This document shows positions 43,264 through 56,400 of a stretch of DNA of 64,000 bases, in pieces (position 1 is the stretch's first letter; every line of letters starts with the position of its first letter). Both the position numbers and the translations under genes were made by a program. The stretch covers positions 744,001 through 808,000 of the forward strand of contig CAJQUN010000141.1 of assembly GCA_907163345.1 (NCBI GenBank), in the 5' to 3' direction. The notes beneath the pieces were generated by a model. That model searched no databases. It was not told where the DNA came from and saw nothing but the letters and a program-made list of their open reading frames with translations. This DNA is from Haberlea rhodopensis (lineage: Eukaryota; Streptophyta; Magnoliopsida; Lamiales; Gesneriaceae).

Positions 43264-44024
43264 GTATTGTAAGGACCCTAGTTCCTTAAGTGCGGATTAA
43301 GGCGTAAATAAAAATTTCCATGCATAAACAGAGTATAAAGGTTGTGTTGATGCCCTGAGCTATTAAATTACAGTGCCAAAATAAAGTTCCAAAAGGGATT
43401 AGTTACATTCCCAACCAATGGATGCTAATCATATAGCTTTACACTACTCCTATAGTAGATACTATGCAAAAGAATAAGCCTGCTACCAAGAGCACTCCTC
43501 ACTAGCTCATCGCATCAACCCGCCTTAGCCCCTTCCGCCCAAAAGTACCTACAGGAACAACCCCAAAACCATGAGCATGTATATAAATCATATCCACAAT
43601 AATATGATCATAATTCAATGTATAAACCGTAAATGCAATTTACTTCCTGTATTTAACACATTTAAAAGCTCCCTTGGTTGTCCCTGTACCACAATAATAA
43701 TCAAAGGATTATAATGCCAATATGCATGTCATGACATGTATCCATTCTGTGTATGCCAATGGCCAATTTCAAGTGTTATTATATCAGTGGCATAATACCC
43801 CTCGCGTTTATATGACAGCGGCATTAATACCCCTCGCTACGACATATTAGCGGCATAATATCCCTCGCATCAATATGACAGCGGCATATCATTCGCTTCG
43901 ACATATTTGCGGAAAATATTCTTCATCGCTAAATATGACAGCGGCAAGTATTCTATCATCGCTTCGACATGACAGCGGCAAGTATTCTATCATCACTGCA
44001 ATATAATCTCGACTCACAATATAT

Positions 44025-44163
44025 ATGCAACCGTAATGCATATCCAACCATGTATGCAACCATAATGCATAACCAACCATATATGCAACCATAATGCATA
44101 TCCAATCATGTATGCAACCATAATGCATAATTAAGACCATGTATGCAACCATAATGCATAACC
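44025..44163 (-). repeat. Five 29-bp tandem repeats (B2 3' LTR)
   Basis: Units ATGCAACCATAATGCATA with an 11-nt linker start at 44025, 44054, 44083, 44112 and 44143. The 5' LTR copy is at about 50911-51050. Confidence 0.88.
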
Positions 44164-44198
44164 AATCAAAGTGTAATAAATATGTTTTACCGTCCGAT

Positions 44199-44221
44199 GC
44201 TCGTACGTCTCACTACGTACC
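44199..44221 (-). promoter_or_regulatory. GGTACGTA dyad motif (B2 3' LTR)
   Basis: GGTACGTAGTGAGACGTACG on the minus strand is identical to B1 in its core and lies 168 bp from the array. The 5' LTR copy is at 51085-51107. Confidence 0.7.
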
Positions 44222-44388
44222 TTAGTTCCAAAAGTGGAGATGTCGTGGGACTTTATCTCCTTTGATGTGTGGCTACCTGGGATGGTTCTACACAATCACA
44301 TGAATCCATATTAGAAGCCAATAAATGAACCATTACCAAAAACATCATCATTTTGAACAAAATCCCAAAATCCACATTTTTAGCCTTG

Positions 44389-44603
44389 CGATCGATGGGT
44401 CCCCAAGCCCCGATCGATCGCTAAGTGAAGAAAAAATAGGCATCCAAGCACTGTCTCCACCGATCGATCGAAACATTATATCGATCGATCGAGACGTCAC
44501 ACCGATCGATCGAAACAAATTACCGATCGATCGGTAAGCTCATTTCACGCCTTGTTCAGGCTCTGCCTTGCTCGATCGATCGGACCTATTTCTCGATCGA
44601 TCG
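44389..44603 (-). repeat. Array of eight CGATCGATCG palindromes (B2 3' LTR)
   Basis: Starts are 44389, 44411, 44461, 44482, 44503, 44524, 44573 and 44594 (steps 22, 50, 21, 21, 21, 49, 21). This is the same 2-4-2 pattern as A, with linkers unlike B1. The first copy has one substitution (CGATCGATGG). Confidence 0.95.
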
Positions 44604-45414
44604 GGCAGCCCTGTTCCTGCGAGAAACTTCCAAGTATGAGCTTCCCACAACACCTAAACTCATATACAACCAAGATCAACCATCCAACACATCATTAAAC
44701 CTCAAAACAACATGAAAATATGTCCTCCAAGCATAAACAACAAGATGGACCAAGATCTACCCTTTTAACCCCAAAAACAAGCTACAACCCAACCAAAACT
44801 CAACAAAAATCTACCATAGTGGAAGCTTACCACTTGAGCTCCAAGTTTTTAGCAAGAAATCACAAAAAGATCCCTTTTTCAAAGCTTTCTCCTCCTCTCT
44901 TGTTGCAGAAACGAAAATGGGGGTTTTGGATAATGGATGGGGTTGAATGGACATCAAAATTGATAGAGAGGGGTGATGGGATATAAAGTAGGTGCAAGTG
45001 GCTCATTTGCCATGTATGGGATTTAAATGTGTATCAAGACACAAGCATGATATATAAAATACCTCAACATGATATTTTAAAAGCATTTTACCACAATGCA
45101 TCAAAATCACCATTAAAATCATGCTTTACCAAAATTACAAACCAACACATTTAAACCATTATAACACCCAATTTCCCAAAAATGTATAACATGCACCCTG
45201 AAATGCTCTACCGGGTCACGCCTACCATGTGACAAGCATTTTACCAAGATAATTAGTCCCAATACATAATCTAATTATCACCATAAGATTACATAAACAT
45301 AATTAATGCCCAAATTGCAATTAATTATTTCGGGGATATCACAATACTCCCCTACTTATAAGATTTCGCCCTCGAAATCGCATGCACTTACCCTAAATCG
45401 AAACTAAACATAAT

Positions 45415-48400
45415 TCACATACCAGAGAATAGTTCCGGGTAGTGCTGCACCATATGCTGCTCCGTCTCCCACGTGGCCTCCTCGACACCCCTACGATCCC
45501 ACTGAACCTTGATCATCGGTATCACTTTATTCCGGAGTCTGCGATCAGCCCTATCCAGAATTCTGACTGGCCGTTCCTCGTAGGATATATCAGAATCTAA
45601 TCGAACCTCAGAAGGCTGCTATACATGCGACGGATCCGGCTCATACTTCCGCAGCATAGATACATGAAACACGTCGTGAATACCAGACAACGACGGTGGC
45701 AACGCCAAACGGTAAGCCAAGGTACCGATGCGCTGTAAAATATCATACGGTCCCACATATCTCGGAGACAATTTACCACGCATACCAAACCGGACCACAC
45801 CCCTGAAAGGTGAAATCTTCAAAAAGACACTGTCTCCTAATTGAAACTCCAACGGTCTCCGCCGTTTGTTCGCATAGGCTGCCTGCCTGTCCTGGGCTGC
45901 CTTCATTTTCTGACGGATAACCTTTATCTTATCCTCCATCTCCCGAATCAGTTCGGGTCCTCCCACTGCTTTACTGGTCAAGTCATCCCAGTATAATGGT
46001 GACCTACAACGCCTACCATACAACGCCTCAAACGGTGCCATCTTAATACTCGCCTGATAGCTGTTGTTGTAAGAAAACTCTACCAAGGCCAAAGAATCTT
46101 GCCATGAGGCGTCAAACTCCAACACACAAGCTCGCAGCATGTCTTCGAGCGTCTGTATAGTACGCTCTGTCTGACCATCCGTCTGGGGTGATATGCCGTA
46201 CTAAATCTCACCTCAGTACCCAATGCTGACTGAAGACCTCCCCAGAAATGAGATGTGAATCGCGGATCTCTGTCAGACACAATAGACACTGGAATCCCAT
46301 GTAGTCTCACTATGTCCCGGACATACAATTAAGCCATCCTCAAATATGTGTACGTCATACAGTAGGGGATGAAGTGAGATACCTTTGTTAGCTTGTCAAT
46401 GATCACCCAAATGGCATCACAACCCGAAGTAGTCCTCGGCAAGTGGGTCACAAAGTCCATAGATATATGCTCCCACTTCCACTCCGGTATCTCTAAGCTC
46501 CTTAGCTCGCCACCGGGTCTCTGCCTCTCTGCCTTAACCTGCTGGCAGATCAAACACCTCTTGACAAAAGCGATCACGTCACGCTTCATCCGCTTCCACC
46601 AGAATTGATCACACAAGTCCTTATACATTTTCCTCCCTCCTGGGTGGATACTGAATCGGCTACTATGAGCCCGTTCCAAGATTCCTCTACGCAACTCCGG
46701 CGTACATGGAACTACCCATCGGTTACCAAGTCTCAAAGAACCATCCTCAGCCACTCTGAACTTCGATGGCTGCCCCTGAAGTGTCAATGATGACCATCTC
46801 TGAATCTCATCATCTGTCCTCTGAGCTCTCCTGATATGCTCAAAGATATCTGGCTCAGCCAATAAGGTCGATACATGCACAGGCGATGTACCTACGTCGA
46901 AGTCATAGCCTAGATGGCAATATGAAGTCATCATAGCCGACAAATGCATGACCTCCTCAGCAGTATTCTTCACCTTCCGACTCAAGGCGTCTGCTGTCAA
47001 GTTCGCCTTCCCCGGATGGTACTCTATCTCACAGTCATAGTCCTTGAGTAGATTCATCCATCTCCTCTGACGCATATTCAACTCCGCCTGAGTGAATAAA
47101 AATTTCAGGCTCTTATGATCCGTATATATGGTAAAGAACGTACCATACAGATAGTGCCTCCAAATCTTCAGGGCAAAGATAATAGCAGCCAACTCCAAGT
47201 CATGGACTGGGTACCTAACCTCATGCGGCTTCAACTGCCTCGATGCATAAGCTACCACATGCTTATCTTGCATCAGTACACAACCCAAGCCCTGCAGTGA
47301 TGCGTCAGTATAAAGCACAAACCTTTTGTTCTCCGTAGGGATCACCAATACCGGTGCCGTCGTCAATCGGTGCTTCAACTCTTGGAAGCTCTCCTCGCAA
47401 GCCTCTAACCAAAAGAAGGGTACTCCCTTCTGGGTCAACTGCATCAGTGGCTTAGCAATCTTAGAAAATCCATCGACAAAGCGTCGGTAATAGCCAGCCA
47501 AACCAAGAAAACTCCGAATCTCGGGCACAGAAGTGGGTGCAGCCCACTCCATCACCGCCTCAATCTTCCTGGGGTCCACTGAAATCCCACTGCTAGATAT
47601 GACGTGCCCCAGAAATACTACACTGCTCAACCAAAACTCACATTTGCTGAGCTTGGCATACAATTGATGGTCTCTGAGGATCTGGAGCACGGTCCTCAAG
47701 TGTCTCACGTGCTCTTCCTCACTCCGGGAGTAGATGAGTATATCGTCAGTAAACACAATGACGAACTGATCCAGATAGGGTTGAAACACCCGATTCATTA
47801 AGCTCATAAAACGGCCGGGGCGTTCGTCACACCGAACGGCATTACTAAGAACTCGTAGTGCCCATACCAAGTCCTAAATGATGTCTTCTGCACGTCCTCC
47901 TCCCTGACCCGTATCTGATGGTACCCGGATCTCAAATCAATCTTACTATACAACTTCGTGCCTTGCAACTGGTCAAATAAGTCGTCGATCCTTGGAAGAG
48001 GATACTTATTCTTCACCGTGGCCTTATTCAATTGCCGGTAATCGATGCACAAACGCATCGAGCCATCCTTCTTCTTCACAAAAAGAACTGGTGCGCCCCA
48101 AGGCGATACGCTAGGGCGTATATATCCTTTATCAAGGAGCTCCTGCAACTGCTCCTTCAGTTCTCTTAGCTCTGCCGGTGCCATCCGGTAAGGGGCACGA
48201 GAAATAGCGGATGTCCCCGGTAATAACTCAATCCCAAACTCAACTTCTCTAACCGGTGGAAATCCTGGGATCTCCTCTGGGAATACATCAGCAAACTCTG
48301 CTACCACTGGTACATCCTCATCTCTCAATTCTTTATTCTTCCCCAACGTGTCCGCGGCATAGATGAGATAGCCCGTGTGTCCACGTTCCAACAACTGAGA

Positions 48401-49945
48401 CATTTTGATTGCCGAAATCAACGGAATCTTCGCACGAGAACCGTTGCCATAGAAAATCCACTGAACTCCCAAATGAGATCTGAACCGTACAGTCCTCTGT
48501 CGACAATCTACCACTGCCTGATATCTGTTCAGAATGTCGATGCCCACAATGCAGTCGAAATCTGACATACCCAAAACAAACAAATATGCCTTTATCTCGT
48601 TGCCCTCAAAATAAATGAGGCAGTCCATCAGAAACCGATCAGCAACAACTCTCTTCCCAGTGGGTGTCGAGACCAATAGAGACGTGGGTAACGGAGACGT
48701 GCACATATGATGTCTCGCCACAAAGTCCGCAGACACAAAGGAATGCGAAGCACCTGTGTCTACCAAAATAAAGGCAGAATACGTAAGTAGAAGGCACGTA
48801 CCAGCTATCACTTCCTCTGGGGCTGCATCGGCCTGCTCCCTGGTCAATGCATAGACCTGTCCCTGAGGTGGTCCCATCGCCTGTCCTCCCACATGTCGAG
48901 GTACCATCGGCGGCCTCTACTGAACTGTACCACTAGAAAACCTCCCTCGGCCTTCCCTGAGATCCGTCTGTCCTTCCCGGTTGGGGCAACGCCGAGCAAT
49001 GTGGCCCGACCTGCCACAAATGTAGCACGCAGAACAATCTCGCATCAAGTGCGGCCCTCCACAAAAGTGGCACTTGACATCCCCAGCTCTACTAGCTTGA
49101 GTCAGTCCCCCATAAGTAGATGCACCACTCCTCCGATCCCCTTGCTTCCGGCCCTCCGGCCGCCTTCCGCTAAATCGAGAAGAAGAAGAAGTCCCTCGTT
49201 ACTTAAAAGATCCTCCTCGGGGCCTCAGATTTTCAGATGTTGATCTTTGTGATGGAGCTGGTGAGGGTATGGCCTCAGGATAAGCACTCACCCCTATCTC
49301 TGCCAACTCCGCTCTTACAAGTGCATCATCAAAAGATGTCGGGTTGTTAGAAATGACCCGATCAAATAATTCCGGTCTCAGCCCCTTCAAAAAGTTCCTC
49401 ATCTTTGCATGTCCATTGGTGGCAATGTGTGGAACATACCTCAACAAGGACGAGTAGTGCATGGCATAGTCCGAAACTGTCACGCTCCCTTGCTTCAAGT
49501 TCGTGAATTCATCCTCTTTTGATTGCCTAGCCGCGGCCGAGAAGTATCGGTTTAAAAACCGAGTTCTGAATAGAGTCCAGTCGAACACCATGCCTTGAGC
49601 CCTTAACTCCGTCACAATCATCTTCCACCGCATAGAAGACTTCTTCGCCAATTGAAATTCCGCCAATCTCAACCATGCCGTCCTAGCACACGGCGCAGAT
49701 ACAAAGATTTGTTCCAATCTCTCTAGCCACTCTTCGGCCTCTTCCCCTGTTTCTGTTCCCTCAAACATAGGTGGGTGGAAGGTCAGGAATTGTGTCAGGC
49801 TAAGCTCCCCTGGTAGTAGTAACTGAGCAACCGGTTCCATGCCCACAGCAGGTGGGGGTAAAGGATTTGCCTGCCCGATGCTAGCATTCATGCTCCCAAT
49901 ATCACCCACCTCTTCATTGAGGTTCCCCGCATTCATAGCCGCCAT
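45415..49945 (-). pseudogene. B2 Gag-Pol polyprotein, several stops and shifts
   Basis: The start is ATG 49945 (MAAMNAGNLNEEVGD), with 11 more N-terminal residues than B1. Gag is intact to a TAA at 49199-49201, where B1 has a Ser codon. Zinc knuckles follow (about 49020-49075). A TAG near 48918 precedes the protease (LVDTGASHSFVS, about 48770) and RT. A 1-nt loss near 47810 shifts the frame just before the RT catalytic box (FTDDILIYS). RNase H and the integrase finger are open to a TAA at 46329-46331. Another shift near 46180 breaks the YHPQTDGQTERT region. A TAG near 45619 precedes the chromodomain. The order of domains equals B1. Confidence 0.93.
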
Positions 49946-50138
49946 GCTGTAACACAAATGTTAACACAATTCCAAACAATATACATGTTATACCGTTAGA
50001 TAACATGAACGTTAATAAGCATGTTAGTATAACAGTTTATACACCAATATGTGCCACATGCATAAACATGCTCAAATGTAAACACTTAGCTAACCATGCT
50101 AAGGCTACCCTTCACTCATTCCCGGGTTCTCTAACCAC

Positions 50139-50151
50139 TGCTCTGATACCA
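50139..50151 (-). promoter_or_regulatory. Primer-binding site of B2 (tRNA-Met type)
   Basis: TGGTATCAGAGCA on the minus strand lies four bases from the 5' LTR. Confidence 0.92.
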
Positions 50152-50155
50152 CTAA

Positions 50156-52227
50156 TGTAAGGACCCTAGTTCCTTAAGTGCGGATTAAGGCGTAAATTAA
50201 AATTTCCATGCATAAACAAGTATAAAGGTTGTGTTGATGCCCTGAGCTATTAAATTACAGTGCCAAAATAAAGTTCCAAAAGGGATTAGTTACATTCCCA
50301 ACCAATGATGCTAATCCTATAGCTTTACACTACTCCTAGAGTAGATACTATGCAAAAGAATAAGCCTGCTACCAAGAGCACTCATCACTAGCTCATCGCA
50401 TCAACCCGCCTTAGCCCCTTCCGCCCAAAAGTACCTACAGGAACAATCCCAAAACCATGAGCATGTATATAAATCATATCCACAATAATATGATCATAAT
50501 TCAATGTATAAACCGTAAATGCAATTTACTTCCAGTATTTAACACATTTAAAAGCTCCCTTGGTTGTCCCTGTACCACAATAATAATCAAAGGATTATAA
50601 TGCCAATATGCATGTCATGACATGTATCCATTCCGTGTATGCCAATGGCCAATTTCCAGTCTTATTATATCAGTGGCATAATACCCCTCGCGTTTATATG
50701 ACAGCGGCATTAATACCCCTCGCTACGACATATTAGCGACATAATATCCCTCGCATCAATATGACAGCGGCATATCATTCGCTTCGACATATTTGCGGCA
50801 AATATTCTTCATCGCTAAATATGACAGTGGCAAGTATTCTATCATCGCTTCGACATGACAGCGGCAAGTATTCTATCATCACTGCAATATAATCTCGACT
50901 CACAATATATATGCAACCGTAATGCATATCCAACCATGTATGCAACCATAATGCATAACCAACCATATATGCAACCATAATGCATATCCAATCATGTATG
51001 CAACCATAATGCATAATTAAGACCATGTATGCAACCATAATGCATAACCAATCAAAGCGTAATAAATACGTTTTACCGTCCGATGCTCGTACGTCTCACT
51101 ACGTACCTTAGTTCCAAAAGTGGAGGTGTCGTGGGACTTTATCTCCTTTGATGTGTGGCTACCTGGGATGGTTCTACACAATCACATGAATCCATATTAG
51201 AAGCCAATAAATGAACCATTACCAAAAACATCATCATTTAGAACAAAATCCCAAAATCCACATTTTTAGCCTTGCGATCGATCGGTCCCCAAGCCCCGAT
51301 CGATCGCTAAGTGAAGAAAAAATAGGCATCCAAGCACTGTCTCCACCGATCGATCGAAACATTTTATCGATCGATCGAGACGTCACACCGATCGATCGAA
51401 ACAACTTACCGATCGATCGGTAAGCTCATTTCACGCCTTGTTCTGGCTCTGCCTTGCTCGATCGATCGGACCTATTTCTCGATCGATCGGGCAGCCTGTT
51501 CCTGCGAGAAACTTCCAAGTATGAGCTTCCCACAACACCTAAACTCATATACAACCAAGATCAACCATCCAACACATCATTAAACCTCAAAACAACATGA
51601 AAATACGTCCCCCAAGCATAAACAACAAGATGGACCAAGATCTACCCTTTTAACCCCAAAAACAAGCTACAACCCAACCAAAACTCAACAAAACTCTACC
51701 ATAGTGGAAGCTTACCACTTGAGCTCCAAGTTTTTAGCAAGAAATCACAAAAAGATCCCTTTTTCAAAGCTTTCTCCTCCTCTCTTGTTGCAGAAACGAA
51801 AATGGGGGGTTTTGGATAATGGATGGGGTTGAATGGACATCAAAATTGATAGAGAGGGGTGATGGGATATAAAGTAGGTGCAAGTGGCTCATTTGCCATG
51901 TATGGGATTTAAATGTGTATCAAGACACAAGCATGATATATAAAATACCTTAACATGATATTTTAAAAGCATTTTACCACAATGCATCAAAATCACCATT
52001 AAAATCATGCTTTACCAAAATTACAAACCAACACATTTAAACCATTATAACACCCAATTTCCCAACATGTATAACATGCACCCTGAAATGCTCTACCGGG
52101 TCACGCCTACCATGTGACAAGCATTTTACCAAGATAATTAGTCCCAATACATAATCTAATTATCACATAAGATTACATAAACATAATTAATGCCCAAATT
52201 GCAATTAATTATTTCGGAGATATCACA
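50156..52227 (-). repeat. 5' LTR of B2
   Basis: It is 2072 bp and matches 43268-45343. Its first palindrome (51275) is the perfect CGATCGATCG, where the 3' LTR has a mutated copy. Confidence 0.95.
51275..51489 (-). repeat. Array of eight CGATCGATCG palindromes (B2 5' LTR)
   Basis: All eight cores are intact, with the same spacing as in the 3' LTR. A shift between the LTRs elsewhere does not alter the array. Confidence 0.94.
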
Positions 52228-52232
52228 GGTAT

Positions 52233-53419
52233 TAGCTTTGATTTATTTTTTTTAAGTCACTGGCCTCACCGATCGATCGGACCTCATCACCGATCGATCG
52301 GTAGCCCTGTTTCAACCCAGATTGTCCAGAATTGTCGAGCACCTCATTTCATGCACTTATAACCACCTCATAATACATAAAACGTGCTCGAACAAAAGTG
52401 CTAGGGGCTCTAACATACTTCCATGCAAGTGCTCATATTAAAGTTTCATCAAAACTAAGCTAAGCATGCATCACAATGAGCCCACCAACTCAACACTCAA
52501 TCAAGAATTCCCCAGAACAGGGCATAAAAACTCAGCCCAGAATTCTCGAACATGCATCTTTATAGCAACGAAACTACCACATAACCCGTAGTTCATGCTC
52601 AAACAAATATGCTGGTAATTTCACCAAACTACCATGTATGTATTCACGTCAAAGGTTTACTCAAAACCTAAGCTAGCATGCTTCAAATCTTCATAATAAA
52701 ACCCCTACTCAACCTAAAACAGGGCATTTCCCCTGCCCAGATTTTCGAGGAGCTCTTTTCACAAACGAAAATCTAACACATAAAGCATGTAAGTTACTTA
52801 ACAAAACATGCTAGGGGCTTCATAAACATTACTTGCAAGTACTCATAACAAGGTTTCATCGAACCTAACACTAGCATGCCAAAACTGCTATGAAAAACAT
52901 ACATGCATAAAAACGAAAAGCTGGTGAACCAGCGTGATTCCTCACCACTTTTGCTCTTCGATTTTCGTCAAGAAAAGATAAGTAAAATCCGATCTCTTTC
53001 TTCCTAATAGCAGCTTGAATATCAGACGAAAAGAAGGAGAAGGAGGAGGTTTTTTTGGAAGAGTTAAGATGAAAATATCAGATTGGTAACTAGCCTACTT
53101 GGCCAACATCCTTCCAGGAAATCAGGGGAGGGGCGTGGGTTGCTGCAAGTGGGGGGTAGAGTGGTTGCATGTAGGGTGGTCTTGTGGTGTTTAATTGTGT
53201 CCCGGTAGTTCATACGATGTATAAAAAAAATATCTCCCCCTGATATTTTATAATTTTACCACATCAATGCAACAATTAAAAACACCTAACATGCTCCCTA
53301 AACCACATCATCAAAATAAATATAACGCCCCCACATAAAACACGCCTTTAACACATAGGCACACAATTAACAACCCTTAACTGCATGATTACACACATAA
53401 TCATTTCGGGGATATGACA
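52233..53419 (-). repeat. 3' LTR of C, part 2
   Basis: This is the remainder of the LTR after B2, including the second palindrome pair (52270-52300, step 21). It ends GATATGACA before an altered polypurine tract. Comparison with 58227-60563 shows scattered substitutions. A donor-like GTGAGG on the minus strand lies near 52942-52947. Confidence 0.92.
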
Positions 53420-53453
53420 ATACTCCCATACTTATAAGATTTCGTCCCCGAAA

Positions 53454-56400
53454 TCAAACATGCTTAACAACATGAGGTAAAACAATACATAAACGCATAC
53501 CAGAAAATAGCTCTGGGTAGTGCTGCACCATGTGTCGCTCTGTCTCCCACGTGGCCTCCTCGACACCCCTACGATCCCACTGAACATTGATCATAGGAAT
53601 AACCTTGTTTCCGAAGTCTGCGGTCTGCCCTATCCAGAATCCTGACAGGCCGCTCCACATAGGAAACATCGGACTCTAACTGCAGCTCTGAAGGCTGCAA
53701 CACATGTGAAGGATCCGGCTCATACTTCCTCAGCATAGACACATGGAATACGTCGTGTATACCAGACAGAGAGGGCTGTAAAGCCAAACGGTACGCCAGA
53801 GTACCAACACGCTGTAAGATCTCATACGGCCCCACATATCTCGGGACAACTTCCCCCGCATACCAAACCGTACTACACCTTTGAAAGGCGAGATCTTCAG
53901 AAAGACTCTGTCGCCTAACTGAAACTCCAACGGCCTACGCCGCTGATTGGCATATGCTGCCTATCTTTCCTGAGCTGCCTTCATCTTTATCCTGATAACC
54001 TTTACCTTTTCTTCCATATCCTGGACCAACTCTGGTCCTCCGACCGATTTACGGTCCACATCATCCCAACACAAAGGCGACCTGCAACGCCTGCCATTTA
54101 GGGCTTCAAATGGAGCCATCTGTATGCTAGACTGGTAACTGTTATTATAAGAAAATTCCACCAAGGCTACTGAGGCCTGCCAAGAAGTGTCGAACTCCAG
54201 CACACAAGCCCTCAACATATCTTCGAGCGTCTGTATCATACGCTCGGTCTGTCCGTCCATCTGGGGATGATAGGATGTGCTCAACCTCAACTCTGTACCT
54301 AGAGCTGACTGCAGACCCTCCCAGAAGTGAGATGTAAACCGCGGATCTCGATCAGACACAATCGAAACAGGGATCCCGTGCAGTCTCACCACATCTCTGA
54401 TATATAACTGAGCCATCCTTATGTACGTGAAGGTCATACAGTAGGGAATGAAATGAGCACTCTTAGTCAATCTGTCGACGACTACCCATATGGCATCAAA
54501 ACCCGAAACAGTCCTCGGTAAGTGGGTCACGAAATCCATAGACACGTGCTGCCACTTCCACTCGGGTATCTCCAAACTCCTTAGCTCACCTCCAGGCCTC
54601 TGCCTCTCAGCCTTCACCTGCTGACAGATCAAACATCTCTTGACGAATGAGGTGACATCTTGTTTCATACGCCTCCACTAGAACTGGCTGCGTAGATCCT
54701 TATACATCTTCTTCCCGCCCGGGTGGACACTCATCCTGCTGCAATGAGCTCGCTGTAATATACCCTGACGCAACTCAGGTACATCCGGGACTACCCATCG
54801 GTCGCCAATCCTAAAAGAACCGTCCTCAGCCGTCCTGAACTTCGACGACTGACCTGAACGAATCACTGACATCCATCTCTAAACCTCTGCGTCGGTCCCC
54901 TGAGCCTTCCTGATGTGATCATAAATAACAAGCTCAGCTAACAAGGTCAAAACCTGTACCGGTGAAGAAGATACCTCGAAATCCAAACCCAACTGACAGT
55001 AGGAGGCAAACATAGCTGATAAACTCATAACATCCTCCGCTGTACTCCTCACCTTCCGACTCAAAGCGTCGGCTGTGAGATTCGCTTTCTCGGGATGGTA
55101 TTGGATTTCACAATCGTAATCCTTCAGCAGATCCATCCATCTCCTCTACCTCATGTTCAGCTCAGCCTGTGTAAACAAGAACTTCAGGCTCTTGTGATCA
55201 GTGAAGATGGTGAATGAGGTACCGTATAAGTAGTGTCGCCATATCTTCAAGGCGAACACTATAGCTGCTAATTCCAGATCATGGACTGGATACCTCGTCT
55301 CATGTGGCTTCAACTGCCTAGAAGCATAAGCCACCACATGCCTGTCCTGCATCAGTACACATCCTAAGCCCTGTAGCGATGCGTCAGTATAAAGGATAAA
55401 CCCATTGTTCTCCATGGGAATCACTAGAACTGGTGTCGTAGTCAGTTTGTGCTTTAATTCCCTGAAACGCTGCTCACAAGCCTCTGACCAACAAAATGGG
55501 ACTCCCTTCTGAGTCAGTTGTGTAAGTGGCTTGGCGATCTTTGAGAAACCCTCGACGAAACGTCGGTAATAGCCGGCCAGACCAAGAAAACTTCGAATCT
55601 CACTAAATGAAGTAGGGGCAGACCAATCCAAACTGCCTCTATCTTCCTCGGGTCTACTGATATCCCCTCTCGTGATATGATATGGCCCAAGAATGCCACA
55701 CTGCTCAGCCAGAACTCACACTTGCTGAGTTTGGCGTACAACTGATGATCTCTGAGGATCTGGAGCACTATCCTCAGATGATCGGCATGTTCCTCCTCAC
55801 TCCTTGAGTAGACAAGGATGTCATCGATGAACACTATCACGAACTGATCGAGGTACTCTTGAAATACACTGTTCATCAAACTCATAAAAACCGCAGGTGC
55901 ATTTGTTACACCGAAAGGCATCACCAAGAACTCATAGTGTCCATACCGAGTTCTAAAAGCTGTCTTCTGGACATCATCAGCTCTAACCCGCACCTGGTGA
56001 TAGCCTGACCTCAAATCTATCTTTGAGTAAACCTCTGTACCCTGAAGGTGATCGAACAGATCATCAATCCTCGGAAGTGGATACATGTTCTTCACTGTGG
56101 CCTTGTTCAGTTGCCTGTAGTCAATGCACAGACGCATTGAACCATCCTTCTTTTTCACGAACAAGACTGGTGCACCCCAAGGTGATACACTAGGACGAAT
56201 GTATCCCTTGTTGAGGAGCTCCTGTAACTGTACCTTCAGCTCCCTCAGCTCTGCCGGTGCCATCCTGTAAGGAGCACGGGAAATAGCAGAAGTCCCTGGC
56301 AGCAGCTCACTGGCAAACTCAACATCTCTGACAGGCGGAAACCCCGGAATTTCATCTGGGAACACATCAATGAACTCCGCCACGACCGGTATGTCCTCGG

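Larger units (their letters stand above)
42121..43267 (-). repeat. 3' LTR of C, part 1
   Basis: It begins TGTGAGACCCCG in plus reading. It includes the 45-bp repeats, the GTACGT dyad (43054-43075) and the first palindrome pair (43233-43263). It is cut immediately after that pair by B2. Confidence 0.92.
43268..45343 (-). repeat. 3' LTR of B2
   Basis: It is 2076 bp and runs TGTAAGGACC to GATATCACA in plus reading. It holds TATA-like TTTATAT (minus, 44981-44987), donor-like GTAAGC (44825-44830), the array, the dyad (44199-44221), 29-bp repeats and GCCGCT repeats (43795-43990). Confidence 0.95.
49947..51725 (-). other. Candidate leader intron of B2
   Basis: GTAAGC in the 5' LTR (51720-51725) and TTAACATTTGTGTTACAG ending at 49947 form a donor/acceptor pair in the same arrangement as in B1. 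The primer site, dyad and array lie inside. This is inferred from sequence only. Confidence 0.42.
43268..52227 (-). mobile_element. Ty3/gypsy chromovirus B2, complete but inactive
   Basis: LTRs 43268-45343 and 50156-52227 enclose a gag-pol pseudogene, primer site and polypurine tract (TAAGTAGGGGAGTAT at 45344-45358, minus). GGTAT is duplicated at 43263-43267 and 52228-52232. The LTRs differ at a few dozen positions, so it is older than B1. The coding sequence is very close to B1, while the LTR linkers differ strongly. Confidence 0.96.
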
